DNA of 64,000 bases from Gammaproteobacteria bacterium. GTDB lineage: Bacteria > Pseudomonadota > Gammaproteobacteria > Xanthomonadales > SZUA-36. A model generated the notes under the pieces. That model was not told the DNA's origin. It ran no database searches and saw nothing but the letters and a program-made list of their open reading frames with translations. Location of the stretch: the NCBI GenBank assembly GCA_030426265.1, contig JAUHYP010000008.1, positions 47,903 through 111,902 on the forward strand, read 5' to 3'. This document shows, one piece after another, positions 44,951 through 55,545 of this stretch. The position numbers and the translations under genes are program-made. How positions within the stretch are numbered: the stretch's first letter is position 1; each line of letters opens with the position of its first letter.

Positions 44951-45490
44951 TCAGGCGGCAGCGGCGGTTTCGGTCGTTTCGGACTTGGCTGCCGGCTTGG
45001 CCTTGGCCTTGGTGCGGGCCGGGGCCTTGCTGGCGGCCGGCTTTGCGCCCTGGGCTTCGACCAGTGAACCGACCTGCTCGGACAGCTTCTGCACGCGAGC
45101 GGACAGCTTGTTCACGTCGTCGGCCGTCGGCACGCCCATGCGACCCAGGACGCGCGCCACGCGCTCTTCGAACAGGGTCTCGAGCTTGTCCCAGTTGTCC
45201 GAGGCCTGCTTGCGCACGGAATCAACCCGGCTTTCCACACCGCCACGGAGGCTGGTGACCTTGCCTTCGACGTCCTTGCGGGTCGACTGCTCGATCTTGG
45301 TGCCTTCTTCGACCAGCTTGTCGAACAGCTTGTTGCCCTGCTCCACCAGCTTGCCGCTTTCCTTCTGAGCCACGGCCATGGCGCCCAGCCCGGCCAGCCA
45401 GATGTCACGTGCGGAATCCACGACCTGTCCCGTCAGCTTGCCTGAGGAACCTTTCGCGGGTACTTTCTTTTTCAGCGTTTTCTTGGCCAT
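44951..45490 (-). CDS. Phasin family granule-associated protein (PhaF/PhaI type)
   Basis: A 179-residue phasin. It has a basic start (MAKKTLKKKVPAKG), the phasin core DIWLAGLGAMAVAQKESGKLVEQGNKLFDKLVEEGTKIEQ, then a long coiled-coil helix to about residue 150 (VNKLSARVQKLSEQVGSLVEAQ), and an Ala/Lys/Pro-rich histone-like tail as in PhaF. AGGAGG lies 6 nt before the ATG at 45490. Phasins usually coat PHA granules; with no PHA synthase in the window and wax-ester genes either side, coating of wax-ester or triacylglycerol inclusions is an alternative. Confidence 0.88.
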   Translation of the reverse strand: MAKKTLKKKVPAKGSSGKLTGQVVDSARDIWLAGLGAMAVAQKESGKLVEQGNKLFDKLVEEGTKIEQSTRKDVEGKVTSLRGGVESRVDSVRKQASDNWDKLETLFEERVARVLGRMGVPTADDVNKLSARVQKLSEQVGSLVEAQGAKPAASKAPARTKAKAKPAAKSETTETAAAA

Positions 45491-45616
45491 TTCAAACCTC
45501 CTGTAGGGGGTTGGTGTCATCGATGGCGGCATTGTGGCCGGAATGATTAGAGCGAACACCCTAGAAACGGGGGCTTGAAGCACCCCAACGAGACGGCTCG
45601 AACGGCAGCACACGAC

Positions 45617-46468
45617 ATGAGCGATTGGCACCCATTTCCGCACGACCCGGCGGCATTCCTCCACCCCGGTGACGACCTGCGCAAGGCCTGGCCGAAACTG
45701 CACGCGGGCGATTGCGAGCCCTGGCCGGACGAAGCGCATCTGCAGGCCGTGCTCGAACGCCACCCGGACGCGGCCCCGGCCGGATTCGACGGTGACCTGG
45801 CCAGCCTCGCCCAGGCCCTGCAGGACGCCTGGCGATCCTTCCACGCGGGGAATTTCGGCGCGGCGATCGAAGGCGGCGTGGCCCTGGGCGCGCTGGGACA
45901 CGCGCCGGCCAACAAGGCGGCAGGCATCTACGCCCACCACCTGGAAGAGGATGAGAAGTCCCAGCGACGCCTGTACATGGCCGCCTCCGAACGCGCCGAA
46001 GCCGCGACCGTGGTCCTGCCCGAGGACGCGAACACCTGGTATTTCCATGCCTTCAACCTCGGCCGTTACAGCCAGTCCGTGTCCATCGTCGAGGCGCTGC
46101 GCCAGGGCATCGGCGGGCGCATCCGCGAAAGCCTCGAACAGGCGCTGGAACTGGCGCCCGACCATGCCGAGGCGCACACGGCCCTGGGCCTCTATCACGC
46201 GGAAATCGTCGACAAGGTCGGCCGGATGATCGGTTCGATGACCTACGGCGCCAGCGCGGACAAGGCCGAGGAGCATTTCGAGCGCGCCATCGCGCTCACA
46301 CCCGACGCGCCCATCGCGCACATGGAATACGGCAACGGCCTGTACATGATCTTCGGCGACAAGCGCCTGGAGGAGGTCACCGACCTCTACATCCGCGCCT
46401 CCGAACTCGAGCCCCGGGACGCCATGGAATGGCTGGACGTGGAAAGCGCGCGCGCCGAGCTCGAGTAG
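45617..46468 (+). CDS. TPR-containing protein of unknown function
   Basis: A 283-residue cytoplasmic protein with no signal peptide. TPR-like helix pairs are seen at FHAGNFGAAIEGGVALGALGHAPANKAAGIYA (about 80-113), IRESLEQALELAPDHAEAHTALGLYHAE and AEEHFERAIALTPDAPIAHMEYGNGLYMIFGD. I use the ATG at 45617, but it has no Shine-Dalgarno; an in-frame TTG at 45575 behind GGGGG is possible. It diverges from the phasin gene (126-bp gap) and is convergent with the wax ester synthase, so a role in lipid-inclusion biology is plausible but untested. Confidence 0.75.
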   Translation: MSDWHPFPHDPAAFLHPGDDLRKAWPKLHAGDCEPWPDEAHLQAVLERHPDAAPAGFDGDLASLAQALQDAWRSFHAGNFGAAIEGGVALGALGHAPANKAAGIYAHHLEEDEKSQRRLYMAASERAEAATVVLPEDANTWYFHAFNLGRYSQSVSIVEALRQGIGGRIRESLEQALELAPDHAEAHTALGLYHAEIVDKVGRMIGSMTYGASADKAEEHFERAIALTPDAPIAHMEYGNGLYMIFGDKRLEEVTDLYIRASELEPRDAMEWLDVESARAELE

Positions 46469-46472
46469 ATCG

Positions 46473-47903
46473 CTACGGAACGAAGTGCTCGGCGTGGTCG
46501 TGTGGGGGGCGGCCCTCCAGGGGCAGCATGAAGCCGAGGTAGAGCAGTTTCTCGAACTCGGCGTGGAATCGATCGATGATGGCTTCCGGGTCGGGAATCA
46601 GGCGCCGGTCGCTCATCAGGCCGAAAAAGACCTGGCCGTCGTAGCTCAGGATGCTGATGCCCATGCCGATGCTGCCGCTCTGCGGAACCCAGAACATCAT
46701 GTCCCGCATCTTCGCCCCGGCCAGGAACAGCGGATGCTGCGGGCCGGGTACGTTGGTCAGCACGCTGGAGGCCTTCTCACTGAGCACGTCGAGTACCGGT
46801 TTCTGCAGCGCGGACGGGGCGCGGCCCAGCGCGGCCAGGACGCCGAAGGTCACGGCCGCCTGCTTCGAACACTTCAGCTGCGTCATGCGGTCATTGACCA
46901 CGTAGAGCCGTTCCAGCGGGTTTTCCAGGCTCACGGGCAGATCCAGGAACACCAGCCCGAAGTGGTTACCCAGTTCCAGCGCGTGCTCCAGCGGCCGCAG
47001 GTTGACCGGCACCGTGGCGCGCACGTCTTCCTGAACCTGCTCCGCACCGCCGTGCTCCATCAGGTAGCGCCTCAAGGCGCCGCTGGCGCAGGCGATCAGC
47101 ACGTCGTTCACCGTGCAGCCGAAGGCGCGGCTGACCGCTTTCACCTCGTTCAGGGGCAGCGGTTCCGCCCAGGCCACCTCCTTGCGGGATCCCAGCCGGC
47201 CTTTCAGCAGGGTTCGCGGGTCATTCGGCAGGGCCAGGGCGTGCGCCAACTCCGCCGTGATCTCGCCGACCTCGTTGGCCAGGCGCTGCACCCGCGCCGG
47301 TTCCTGCAGCAGGCCGACCCCCTCCTCCCAGGCTTTCTGGCCAAGGTGCACCGCCAGGTCCAGCCCGTCACGGGCCGGCTCCAGCAGTCGCTGGAAGACG
47401 GGCGACTCGGCCGAGCGGCGGCGGCGCATGCGCTCCGGGTCGCGGGGGGGTTGGCGGCGTGAGGGCGAACCGTCGGTGAGGGTCAGGAATACCTGGACCA
47501 GGGCGATACCGTCGGCGATGCAATGATGAATGCGCACCACCAGGGCGGGCCCGTTCTCGTAGTTCTCCACCACCTGGATTTCCCACAGCGGGCGGTCGTG
47601 GTCCAACGGGGTCGAGGCGACGTGCGCGACGTAGCGGCGCAGTTCCGCCCGGTCGGCGGGTGATGGCAGGGCCACCCGGCGAACGTGGAAGCGGAGGTCG
47701 AAATCCTCGTCGGGCACCCAGTTGGCGCCGGTCGGGCCATCCACGGCCTTCTGGCGAAAACGGTCGAATACCAGGAATCGCTCGCGCACGGTTTCGAGCA
47801 GGCGTTCGTAGTCCAGCGGACCCTCCAGCCCGATGACGCCGGTGATCATCATCAGGTTCGACGGCTGCTCCATGCGCAGCCACGCCGTGTCCACCTTGGA
47901 CAT
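46473..47903 (-). CDS. Wax ester synthase / diacylglycerol acyltransferase (WS/DGAT)
   Basis: Acyltransferase that esterifies fatty alcohol (wax ester) or diacylglycerol (triacylglycerol) with acyl-CoA. The 476-residue protein starts SKVDTAWLRMEQPSNLMMITGV and carries the catalytic HHxxxDG motif as HHCIADG (126-132), PLWEIQ (105-110), NDVLIA and the C-terminal DUF1298-type region with NVPGPQHPLFLAGA and ISILSYDGQVFFGLMSD. The ATG at 47901-47903 follows AAGGAG. It lies 26 bp after purF, so it may be read from the large biosynthetic run rather than from a locus-specific promoter. Confidence 0.92.
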   Translation of the reverse strand: MSKVDTAWLRMEQPSNLMMITGVIGLEGPLDYERLLETVRERFLVFDRFRQKAVDGPTGANWVPDEDFDLRFHVRRVALPSPADRAELRRYVAHVASTPLDHDRPLWEIQVVENYENGPALVVRIHHCIADGIALVQVFLTLTDGSPSRRQPPRDPERMRRRRSAESPVFQRLLEPARDGLDLAVHLGQKAWEEGVGLLQEPARVQRLANEVGEITAELAHALALPNDPRTLLKGRLGSRKEVAWAEPLPLNEVKAVSRAFGCTVNDVLIACASGALRRYLMEHGGAEQVQEDVRATVPVNLRPLEHALELGNHFGLVFLDLPVSLENPLERLYVVNDRMTQLKCSKQAAVTFGVLAALGRAPSALQKPVLDVLSEKASSVLTNVPGPQHPLFLAGAKMRDMMFWVPQSGSIGMGISILSYDGQVFFGLMSDRRLIPDPEAIIDRFHAEFEKLLYLGFMLPLEGRPPHDHAEHFVP

Positions 47904-47929
47904 CGGCTCCTTGGCGGGTGCTTCGGGAA

Positions 47930-49429
<1,500 letters not shown>

Positions 49430-49493
49430 GCTTGCGTTCCCAGGGCCCGCCATCCGCCCGCGACGGCGCGAATTCTAACACGCATCGCTGGGG

Positions 49494-50063
49494 CTATGTT
49501 TCGATACCCGGGGTCGATTCAGGTGATTCGGCGGGTGTCGGCAGCGCGCCATCCGCCTCGTTCGCGGGTTCCGGATGCAGCTCCAGGTACTCCTGCGCCA
49601 CCTCGGGCAGAAAGCCTGCCGACCACTCCGCCAGGGGCATGAGTGACTGGATCACACGGGATTCGGACCACCAGGGATCCGCCGGCACCGGGGTAAACCC
49701 GGCGGCCAGGATGAGGGCGATGAGCAGCAGGAGTCCCCGCGCCGCGCCGAACACCGCACCGAGCAGCCGGTCCGTGCCGCTGAGGCCGGTGGTCTCGACC
49801 AGTTTCCCGATCAGCCAGGTCAGCAGGCCGCCTGCGACCAGGACCACCAGGAACACCGCAGCGAAGGCCAGCCCCTGGCGCGCCGAAGGCACTTCGACCC
49901 AGGGTTCGAAACGCCCCGCCAGGGCGCCGGAGAAGTGAAACGCGGCAAACAGCGCGGCCACCCAGACCGCCAGCGCGAAGACTTCCTTGACGAAGCCGCG
50001 CCACAGCCCCACCACGATGGACAGGGCGACGAGACCGAGCAGAACGAGGTCGACGGTGCCCAC
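49494..50063 (-). CDS. cvpA: CvpA family inner-membrane protein
   Basis: A 189-residue membrane protein of the colicin V production family, needed in some bacteria for envelope homeostasis. It has four hydrophobic segments (about 5-22, 28-48, 64-88 and 103-125) with the family hallmark LVLLGLVALSIVVGLWRGFVKEVFALAVWV and GLLTWLIGKLVETTGLSGTDRLLGAVFG. The start is GTG at 50061-50063, 4 bp after the dedD stop. The C-terminus is Pro/Glu rich and cytoplasmic or periplasmic. Confidence 0.92.
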   Translation of the reverse strand: MGTVDLVLLGLVALSIVVGLWRGFVKEVFALAVWVAALFAAFHFSGALAGRFEPWVEVPSARQGLAFAAVFLVVLVAGGLLTWLIGKLVETTGLSGTDRLLGAVFGAARGLLLLIALILAAGFTPVPADPWWSESRVIQSLMPLAEWSAGFLPEVAQEYLELHPEPANEADGALPTPAESPESTPGIET

Positions 50064-50067
50064 GGGC

Positions 50068-51144
50068 TCAGTCCGTGCTCTGCACGATCCCCTCGATGCC
50101 CTTTTCGGCACGAATCCGGTCGCGCAGGGCCAGCGCCGCGGCGCGGTCCACTTCGGGGCCGACGCGCACGCGCCAGATGGCGGCGCCGGCAGCCCGCTCG
50201 GACTGGGCGCTGGCGCGGAAACCGGCGTCCCGCAGTTCGAACACCAGCTTCTCGGCATTCGCCTCTTCCGAGAACACGCCAACCTGGACCACCCAGCGGA
50301 TCAGGGGATCTTCGGGTTCGGTCACCGCGCTCTCCTCGTCCGGGCGCAGGTCAACCAGCCGCGGGCGGACATCGGGAACCTGGCGGCCCAGCCGTGTCAC
50401 GACCTGTTCGGCCTCGGCGCGCTGCGCGAACGGCCCGACACGTACGCGGTGCAGGATGCCGGCGGCGCTGTCCACCGTATCCATGAGCACCGGCATGCCG
50501 CTCTCGCGCAGGGTGCCCGCGAGGCGGTTGGCATTGGCCGTACTGCTGAAACTGGCCACCTGCACCAGGTAGCGGCCGTCCGCCGCTGCCAGGGTCGGCG
50601 GGGCTGCCTGCGCCGGCGGGCTGGTCGTCGGCGCCGGATCCGTTCCCGAATCGGCTTCGCCCACCGGGGATGGCGGGGGGGCGCTGGACGTGTCGTCCAA
50701 CAGGGGCGCTTCATCCGGCGGCGTTTCCACCCCGGATGGCATGGACGCGACAGCGTCCGGTTCGGGCAGGCTCGGAACCGCGGCCGCCGGGTCGGCGCCG
50801 CTCGCGGCGTCGGAGTCGGCGGTGGGCTTGTTGCCCGAGGCCGCTGCAATCTGCTCCAGCCGCTCCTGCAGCGTCGCCGCGGGCACCGGGGCCTCCGTGG
50901 GTGCCTGGGTGTCGAGGGCCGCTTCCGGCTGTTCCGGCACCACCGAGGGCTGAGAGGCATCCTGCTCCCCGATCGGGAACCGGCGAGTTTCGAAGGACAC
51001 TTCCGAAGGACGCGGCGGAATCTCGATGGGCTGGGCGTCCTGGGGTGACTCGGGCTGGCCGCCGAGCAACATGGGCAGCACCACCACCGCGAGGGCCACC
51101 AGCACGAAGGCGCCCACGAGTCTCTGTTTCAGTGCCTTGTCCAT
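50068..51144 (-). CDS. dedD: DedD-like SPOR domain protein
   Basis: A cell-division-associated protein, 358 residues. It has an N-terminal cytoplasmic tip and membrane helix (about 8-28, RLVGAFVLVALAVVVLPMLL), a long Pro/Ala/Asp-rich periplasmic linker (about 30-185), and two SPOR domains (about 188-262, GRYLVQVASFSSTANANRLAGTL, and 282-354, IRWVVQVGVFSEEANAEKLVFEL). E. coli DedD has only one SPOR domain, so the second is unusual. The position between folC and cvpA is the standard one. Confidence 0.88.
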   Translation of the reverse strand: MDKALKQRLVGAFVLVALAVVVLPMLLGGQPESPQDAQPIEIPPRPSEVSFETRRFPIGEQDASQPSVVPEQPEAALDTQAPTEAPVPAATLQERLEQIAAASGNKPTADSDAASGADPAAAVPSLPEPDAVASMPSGVETPPDEAPLLDDTSSAPPPSPVGEADSGTDPAPTTSPPAQAAPPTLAAADGRYLVQVASFSSTANANRLAGTLRESGMPVLMDTVDSAAGILHRVRVGPFAQRAEAEQVVTRLGRQVPDVRPRLVDLRPDEESAVTEPEDPLIRWVVQVGVFSEEANAEKLVFELRDAGFRASAQSERAAGAAIWRVRVGPEVDRAAALALRDRIRAEKGIEGIVQSTD

Positions 51145-51196
51145 CGATTCTTCTTCTTCTGTGCGGAGGGCCAGATTCTAACAGCAGTTCCGGAAC

Positions 51197-52522
51197 TCAG
51201 GCGCCCGCCGCCGGGGCGCCCGACGGCGGCAGCCCGATTCCCTGCGCGCTGAGCCACTCCAGCGCCGCCGCCGCGGTATGAAAGGAACCGAACACCAGGA
51301 TGGCGCCGGATCCGTTGGCAGCGGCGCGGGCCGCCGCCATGGCGTCCCCCACGCTGGTGAAGGCGTCCACGGGACGGTCCGCAACGACCTGGCGTACCCG
51401 CCCGGCCAGTCGTTCACCGGTTTGCGCCCGCGCGCCCTCTTCCAGCCCGGCGCACAGGAAACCCGACACCACTGGCGCCAGCAGGCGGGCGACGCCCTCG
51501 GCGTCCTTGTCTTCGAGCATGCCGAGCACGCAGGGCCCGGGATCGCCCTCGGCCAGCGCGCGGGCAATGACCTCGGCGCCCAGGGGGTTGTGACCCACGT
51601 CCACGCGCCAGACCGGCGCCGATCCGATGGCCTGGAGCCGGCCGGGGTTCCGCACCGACTCGAGCCTGCGGTACAGGGCCGCGCCGGACCTCGCGGCCTC
51701 GGGGCGCAGGGTGAGCACCGCGGCCAGTGCCGCAGCCAGGTTGGCGCGCTGGTAGGCGCCGCGCCGCGCCGGGTCGGGAACATCGAGACGCGTCTCACCC
51801 AGGCGGAACACCGCCCTGCCCCGGGCTTCGGGCGACAAGCTGAAATCGCGGCCCGGCAGCATCACGCGACAGCCGAGCGCCGCCGCGTGCGCCAGGACAC
51901 TGTCCGGCGGCCGAGCCTCACCGGCCACCACCGGGATGCCGGGACGCAGGATGCCGGCCTTCTCGCGACCGATGGTCTCGCGGTCGTCGCCCAGGAAGGC
52001 CTGGTGGTCGAGGCCGATGGGCGTGATCACGGCGAGGTCGGCGTCCACGAGGTTGACCGTGTCCAGGCGCCCGCCCAGTCCGACTTCCAGCACGGCCACG
52101 TCCAGGTCGTGCCGGGCCATGATCGTCAGGCAGGCCAATGTCGTGAATTCGAAGTAGGTCAGGGACGTGTCGCCCCGCGCCGCTTCCACCGCCTCGAAGG
52201 CGGCCACCAGGCTGTCGTCATCGATGTCCTCGCCTCCGATTCGAAGACGTTCGTTGAACCGCAACAGGTGGGGCGAGGTGTAGGCGCCCTGGCGCAGGCC
52301 CAGGGCGTCCAGCGCGGCGCAGGTCCAGGCGACGGTGGAACCCTTGCCGTTGGTGCCGGCCACCGTGATGACCTGGCGGCCGGGCCTCGGCGCCCCGAGC
52401 CGTTGCCAGACCGCGCCGCAGCGCTCCAGTCCGAGATCGATGGCGACGGGGTGCCGCGCTTCCAGCCGCGCCAGCCAGTCGCGCAGGCTGTGCCGGGTGG
52501 CCCCGGCCCGCGCGGTGCTCAT
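51197..52522 (-). CDS. folC: Bifunctional folylpolyglutamate synthase / dihydrofolate synthase
   Basis: FolC adds glutamate to dihydropteroate and tetrahydrofolate. The 441-residue protein has the P-loop GTNGKGS (56-62), TSPHLLRFNERLRIGG, the Mg and folate-binding region FEFTTLACLTIMARHDLDVAVLEVGLGGRLDTVN, ITPIGLDHQAFLGDD and DVGHNPLGAE. Its ATG directly abuts the accD stop (52520-52525). It belongs to the conserved accD-folC-dedD-cvpA-purF order. Confidence 0.96.
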   Translation of the reverse strand: MSTARAGATRHSLRDWLARLEARHPVAIDLGLERCGAVWQRLGAPRPGRQVITVAGTNGKGSTVAWTCAALDALGLRQGAYTSPHLLRFNERLRIGGEDIDDDSLVAAFEAVEAARGDTSLTYFEFTTLACLTIMARHDLDVAVLEVGLGGRLDTVNLVDADLAVITPIGLDHQAFLGDDRETIGREKAGILRPGIPVVAGEARPPDSVLAHAAALGCRVMLPGRDFSLSPEARGRAVFRLGETRLDVPDPARRGAYQRANLAAALAAVLTLRPEAARSGAALYRRLESVRNPGRLQAIGSAPVWRVDVGHNPLGAEVIARALAEGDPGPCVLGMLEDKDAEGVARLLAPVVSGFLCAGLEEGARAQTGERLAGRVRQVVADRPVDAFTSVGDAMAAARAAANGSGAILVFGSFHTAAAALEWLSAQGIGLPPSGAPAAGA

Positions 52523-53413
52523 TCAGGCGGGAACCACTTCCCCCGTGACCGGGACGGGACGGTCGCCGGAGGTGAGCAGCGCCAGCAAGGCGCTGAGGTC
52601 CTCGCGGAGCTTGCGGCGGTCGATGATCAGGTCGATGGCGCCCTTCTCGAGCAGGAACTCGCTGCGCTGGAAGCCTTCGGGAAGCTTTTCGCGCACGGTC
52701 TGTTCGATCACGCGCGGACCGGCGAAACCCACCAGGGCGCCCGGCTCGGCGACATTCAGGTCGCCCAGCATGCCGAGGCTGGCGGACACGCCGCCGGTGG
52801 TGGGATTGGTGAGCACGGACACGAAGGGGAGGCCGGCCAGCGCCATGCGCTCCAGAACCGCGCTGGTCTTCGCCATCTGCATCAGCGAGAGCAGGCCTTC
52901 CTGCATGCGTGCGCCCCCGGTGGCGGAAAAGCACACCAGCGGGCACTTCAGGCGCAGGGCTTCCTGGCCGGCGCGGCTGAACTTCTCGCCGACCACCGAA
53001 CCCATGGAACCGCCCATGAACCCGAACTCGAAGGCGCAGGCCACCACGGGCATGCCGCGCAGTTCACCGGCCATGGCCACCAGGGCGTCCTTCTCGCCGG
53101 TGTTCTTCTGGGCGATGACGATGCGGTCCTTGTAGCGCTTGGTGTCTTTGAACTTCAGCGTGTCCACCGGCTCGAGATCACGGGCGATCTCCCGCCGCGG
53201 CTCGGCGTCGAGGAACTGGTCCAGGCGGGTGCGCGCCGACAGGCGCATGTGTTCGCCGCACTTGGGGCAGACCTGGAGGTTGCGCTCGAGTTCGGGTCGG
53301 TACAGAACCGCCGTGCAGGCCTTGCACTTGGTCCAGAGCCCTTCCGGGACATTGCGCTTGTTGCCGCCCTCGGTGCGGATCCGCGAGGGCATGAGTTTCG
53401 ATAACCAGCTCAT
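52523..53413 (-). CDS. accD: Acetyl-CoA carboxylase carboxyltransferase subunit beta
   Basis: Part of the enzyme that makes malonyl-CoA for fatty-acid synthesis. The 296-residue protein has an N-terminal zinc ribbon (Cys30, Cys33, Cys49, Cys52) and the carboxyltransferase domain with [32 protein letters not shown], and [20 protein letters not shown]. It lies 46 bp downstream of trpA and directly upstream of folC, a conserved arrangement that links fatty-acid and cofactor supply. Confidence 0.97.
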   Translation of the reverse strand: MSWLSKLMPSRIRTEGGNKRNVPEGLWTKCKACTAVLYRPELERNLQVCPKCGEHMRLSARTRLDQFLDAEPRREIARDLEPVDTLKFKDTKRYKDRIVIAQKNTGEKDALVAMAGELRGMPVVACAFEFGFMGGSMGSVVGEKFSRAGQEALRLKCPLVCFSATGGARMQEGLLSLMQMAKTSAVLERMALAGLPFVSVLTNPTTGGVSASLGMLGDLNVAEPGALVGFAGPRVIEQTVREKLPEGFQRSEFLLEKGAIDLIIDRRKLREDLSALLALLTSGDRPVPVTGEVVPA

Positions 53414-53459
53414 TGCTGTGAGGAGGCTCCCCGCACGTCAAGGTGCGATTGGCGGAACG

Positions 53460-54251
53460 TCAATTGTCCAACGACTCCCGGACCGACGCAACAAAGCCCC
53501 GGGCGAGGTCCACGGCGTCTTCCCGGGAACCGGCTTCGGACAGCCGCTGGACGAGCGCGCTGCCGATGACCACGCCATCGGTGAATTCGGCCACCGCACG
53601 GGCCGAAGCGCCGTCGCTGATCCCGAATCCGGCGGCCACCGGCAGCTCCGAGCGAGCGCGGATGCGCGCCACCGGATCGGCCAGGGCGGCGGCATCCAGG
53701 CGGTTGGCGCCGGTGATGCCCTTGAAGGACACGTAGTAGATGAAGCCCCGGGCCGCCGCACAGAGGCGGTCCAGGCGGGCGTCGTCGGTCGTGGGCGCCA
53801 CCAGGTAGATGGTCGCCAGCCCGGCCTGCTCCAGGACCGTGTGCAGGGCGTCGCCCTCTTCCGGCGGACAGTCGACCAGCAACAGGCCGTCGACGCCGGC
53901 CTCGGCCGCCGCGGCGGCGAATCGATCCGCGCCGAAGCGCTCCAGCGGGTTCATGTAGCCCATGAGGATGACGGGGGTGACGTCGTCCCGTTCACGGAAG
54001 CGGCGCACGTCCTCCAGCACCGAGGCCAGGCTCACGCCGGCTACGATGGCGCGCTCGCTGGCGCGCTGGATCACCGGGCCGTCCGCCATCGGGTCGGAGA
54101 ACGGAACGCCCAGTTCCAGCAGGTCGGCGCCGCCTTCGACCAGGGCGTGCATCAGGTCCACCGTCCACTCCGGGTTCGGGTCGCCGGCCGTGATGAACGG
54201 GACCAGCGCCTTGCGGCCTTTCGCGAAGGCCGCCGCAATCCGGCCGCTCAC
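53460..54251 (-). CDS. trpA: Tryptophan synthase alpha subunit
   Basis: Cleaves indole-glycerol phosphate to indole. The 263-residue TIM barrel has [16 protein letters not shown], the catalytic Glu in [30 protein letters not shown], and [11 protein letters not shown] and [15 protein letters not shown]. The start is GTG at 54249-54251, which overlaps the trpB TGA (GTGA, 54248-54251), so the two subunits are translationally coupled. The trp block lies between truA-trpF and accD, as in Pseudomonas-like chromosomes. Confidence 0.96.
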   Translation of the reverse strand: MSGRIAAAFAKGRKALVPFITAGDPNPEWTVDLMHALVEGGADLLELGVPFSDPMADGPVIQRASERAIVAGVSLASVLEDVRRFRERDDVTPVILMGYMNPLERFGADRFAAAAAEAGVDGLLLVDCPPEEGDALHTVLEQAGLATIYLVAPTTDDARLDRLCAAARGFIYYVSFKGITGANRLDAAALADPVARIRARSELPVAAGFGISDGASARAVAEFTDGVVIGSALVQRLSEAGSREDAVDLARGFVASVRESLDN

Positions 54252-55462
54252 AGTTCCAGCCCTTCGATGGTGGCGAGGGTCTGAACATCCTTGTCCCCGC
54301 GACCGGACAGGTTGACCAGGACGGTCTGGTCCGGCCGCATCGTCGCGGCCAGCTTCATACCATGGGCGACGGCGTGCGCGCTCTCCAGCGCCGGCAGGAT
54401 GCCTTCCAGCCGCGACAGGGCCCGCGTGGCGTCCAGCGCCTCCTCGTCGGTGATTCCCACGTACTCGGCGCGGCCCGTGTCCTTCAGCCAGGAGTGCTCG
54501 GGGCCGACCCCGGGATAGTCCAGGCCGGCGGACACCGAGTGCGTCTCGGTGATCTGGCCAGCATCGTCGTCCAGCAGGTAGGTGCGGCAACCGTGCAGGA
54601 CGCCGGGCCGCCCGGCGCAGAGCGAGGCGGCATGTTCGCCCGATGACAGTCCCCGGCCGGCCGCTTCCACGCCCACCATGGCCACGTCGCGGTCATGCAG
54701 GAAGGGATGGAACAGCCCGAGCGCGTTGGAGCCTCCGCCCACGCAGGCCACCAATGCATCGGGCAGGGTCTCGTACTGCGCCAGCATCTGGGCGCGGGCC
54801 TCGCGGCCGACCACGGCATTGAAATCGCGCACCATCACCGGGTAGGGATGCGGTCCGGCCACGGTGCCGATGACGTAGAAGGTGTCATCCACGTTGGTCA
54901 CCCAGTCGCGCATGGCCTCGTTGAGCGCGTCCTTCAGCGTTTTCGAACCCGCGGTGACAGGTCGCACCTCGGCGCCCATCAGGCGCATGCGGAACACGTT
55001 GATGGCCTGGCGGTGGATGTCGGTTTCGCCCATGTAGACCACGCAGCGCTGGTCCAGGCGCGCCGCCACGGTGGCCGTCGCCACGCCGTGCTGGCCGGCC
55101 CCGGTTTCGGCGATGACCCGGGGCTTGCCCATGTGCTTCGCCAGCAGCCCCTGCCCCACCGTGTTGTTGATCTTGTGGGCGCCCGTGTGGTTCAGGTCCT
55201 CGCGCTTGAGGATGATCCGCGCGCCACCGCAGTGCGCCGTCAGGCGCTCGGCGAAGTAGATCGGTGACGGCCGGCCCACGTAGTGCGCCAGGTCGGCATC
55301 CAGGCGGGCCATGAATTCCTCGTCCTGCCGCCAGCGCCCCCAGGCCTCCCGCAGCTCTTCGAGGGCGTGCATGAGCGTCTCGGAGACGTAGGAGCCGCCG
55401 AACTCGCCGAAATGGCCGGTGGCGTCAGGAAACTCGGGAACGGTCTGTGTCTGGGCATTCAT
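54248..55462 (-). CDS. trpB: Tryptophan synthase beta subunit
   Basis: PLP enzyme that joins indole and serine. The 404-residue protein has [32 protein letters not shown], the PLP lysine in [11 protein letters not shown] (Lys97), [16 protein letters not shown] and [18 protein letters not shown]. An 83-bp gap separates it from trpF, larger than most in this block, so a separate promoter is possible, although I see no convincing one. It is followed by the coupled trpA. Confidence 0.97.
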   Translation of the reverse strand: MNAQTQTVPEFPDATGHFGEFGGSYVSETLMHALEELREAWGRWRQDEEFMARLDADLAHYVGRPSPIYFAERLTAHCGGARIILKREDLNHTGAHKINNTVGQGLLAKHMGKPRVIAETGAGQHGVATATVAARLDQRCVVYMGETDIHRQAINVFRMRLMGAEVRPVTAGSKTLKDALNEAMRDWVTNVDDTFYVIGTVAGPHPYPVMVRDFNAVVGREARAQMLAQYETLPDALVACVGGGSNALGLFHPFLHDRDVAMVGVEAAGRGLSSGEHAASLCAGRPGVLHGCRTYLLDDDAGQITETHSVSAGLDYPGVGPEHSWLKDTGRAEYVGITDEEALDATRALSRLEGILPALESAHAVAHGMKLAATMRPDQTVLVNLSGRGDKDVQTLATIEGLEL

Positions 55463-55545
55463 CGTCTGGATTCTTGGTGGCTGGGTCGGGCGTGCAGAAA
55501 TTTCGGTTTATGTGGTGTTCTTGCGTTTCGCGGGTCCGGCGCGGC

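Noticed and set aside
39338..45490. A PHA (polyester) synthesis operon
   Set aside because: A phasin and a PHA-granule-type protein are present, but no synthase, ketothiolase or acetoacetyl-CoA reductase is in the window.
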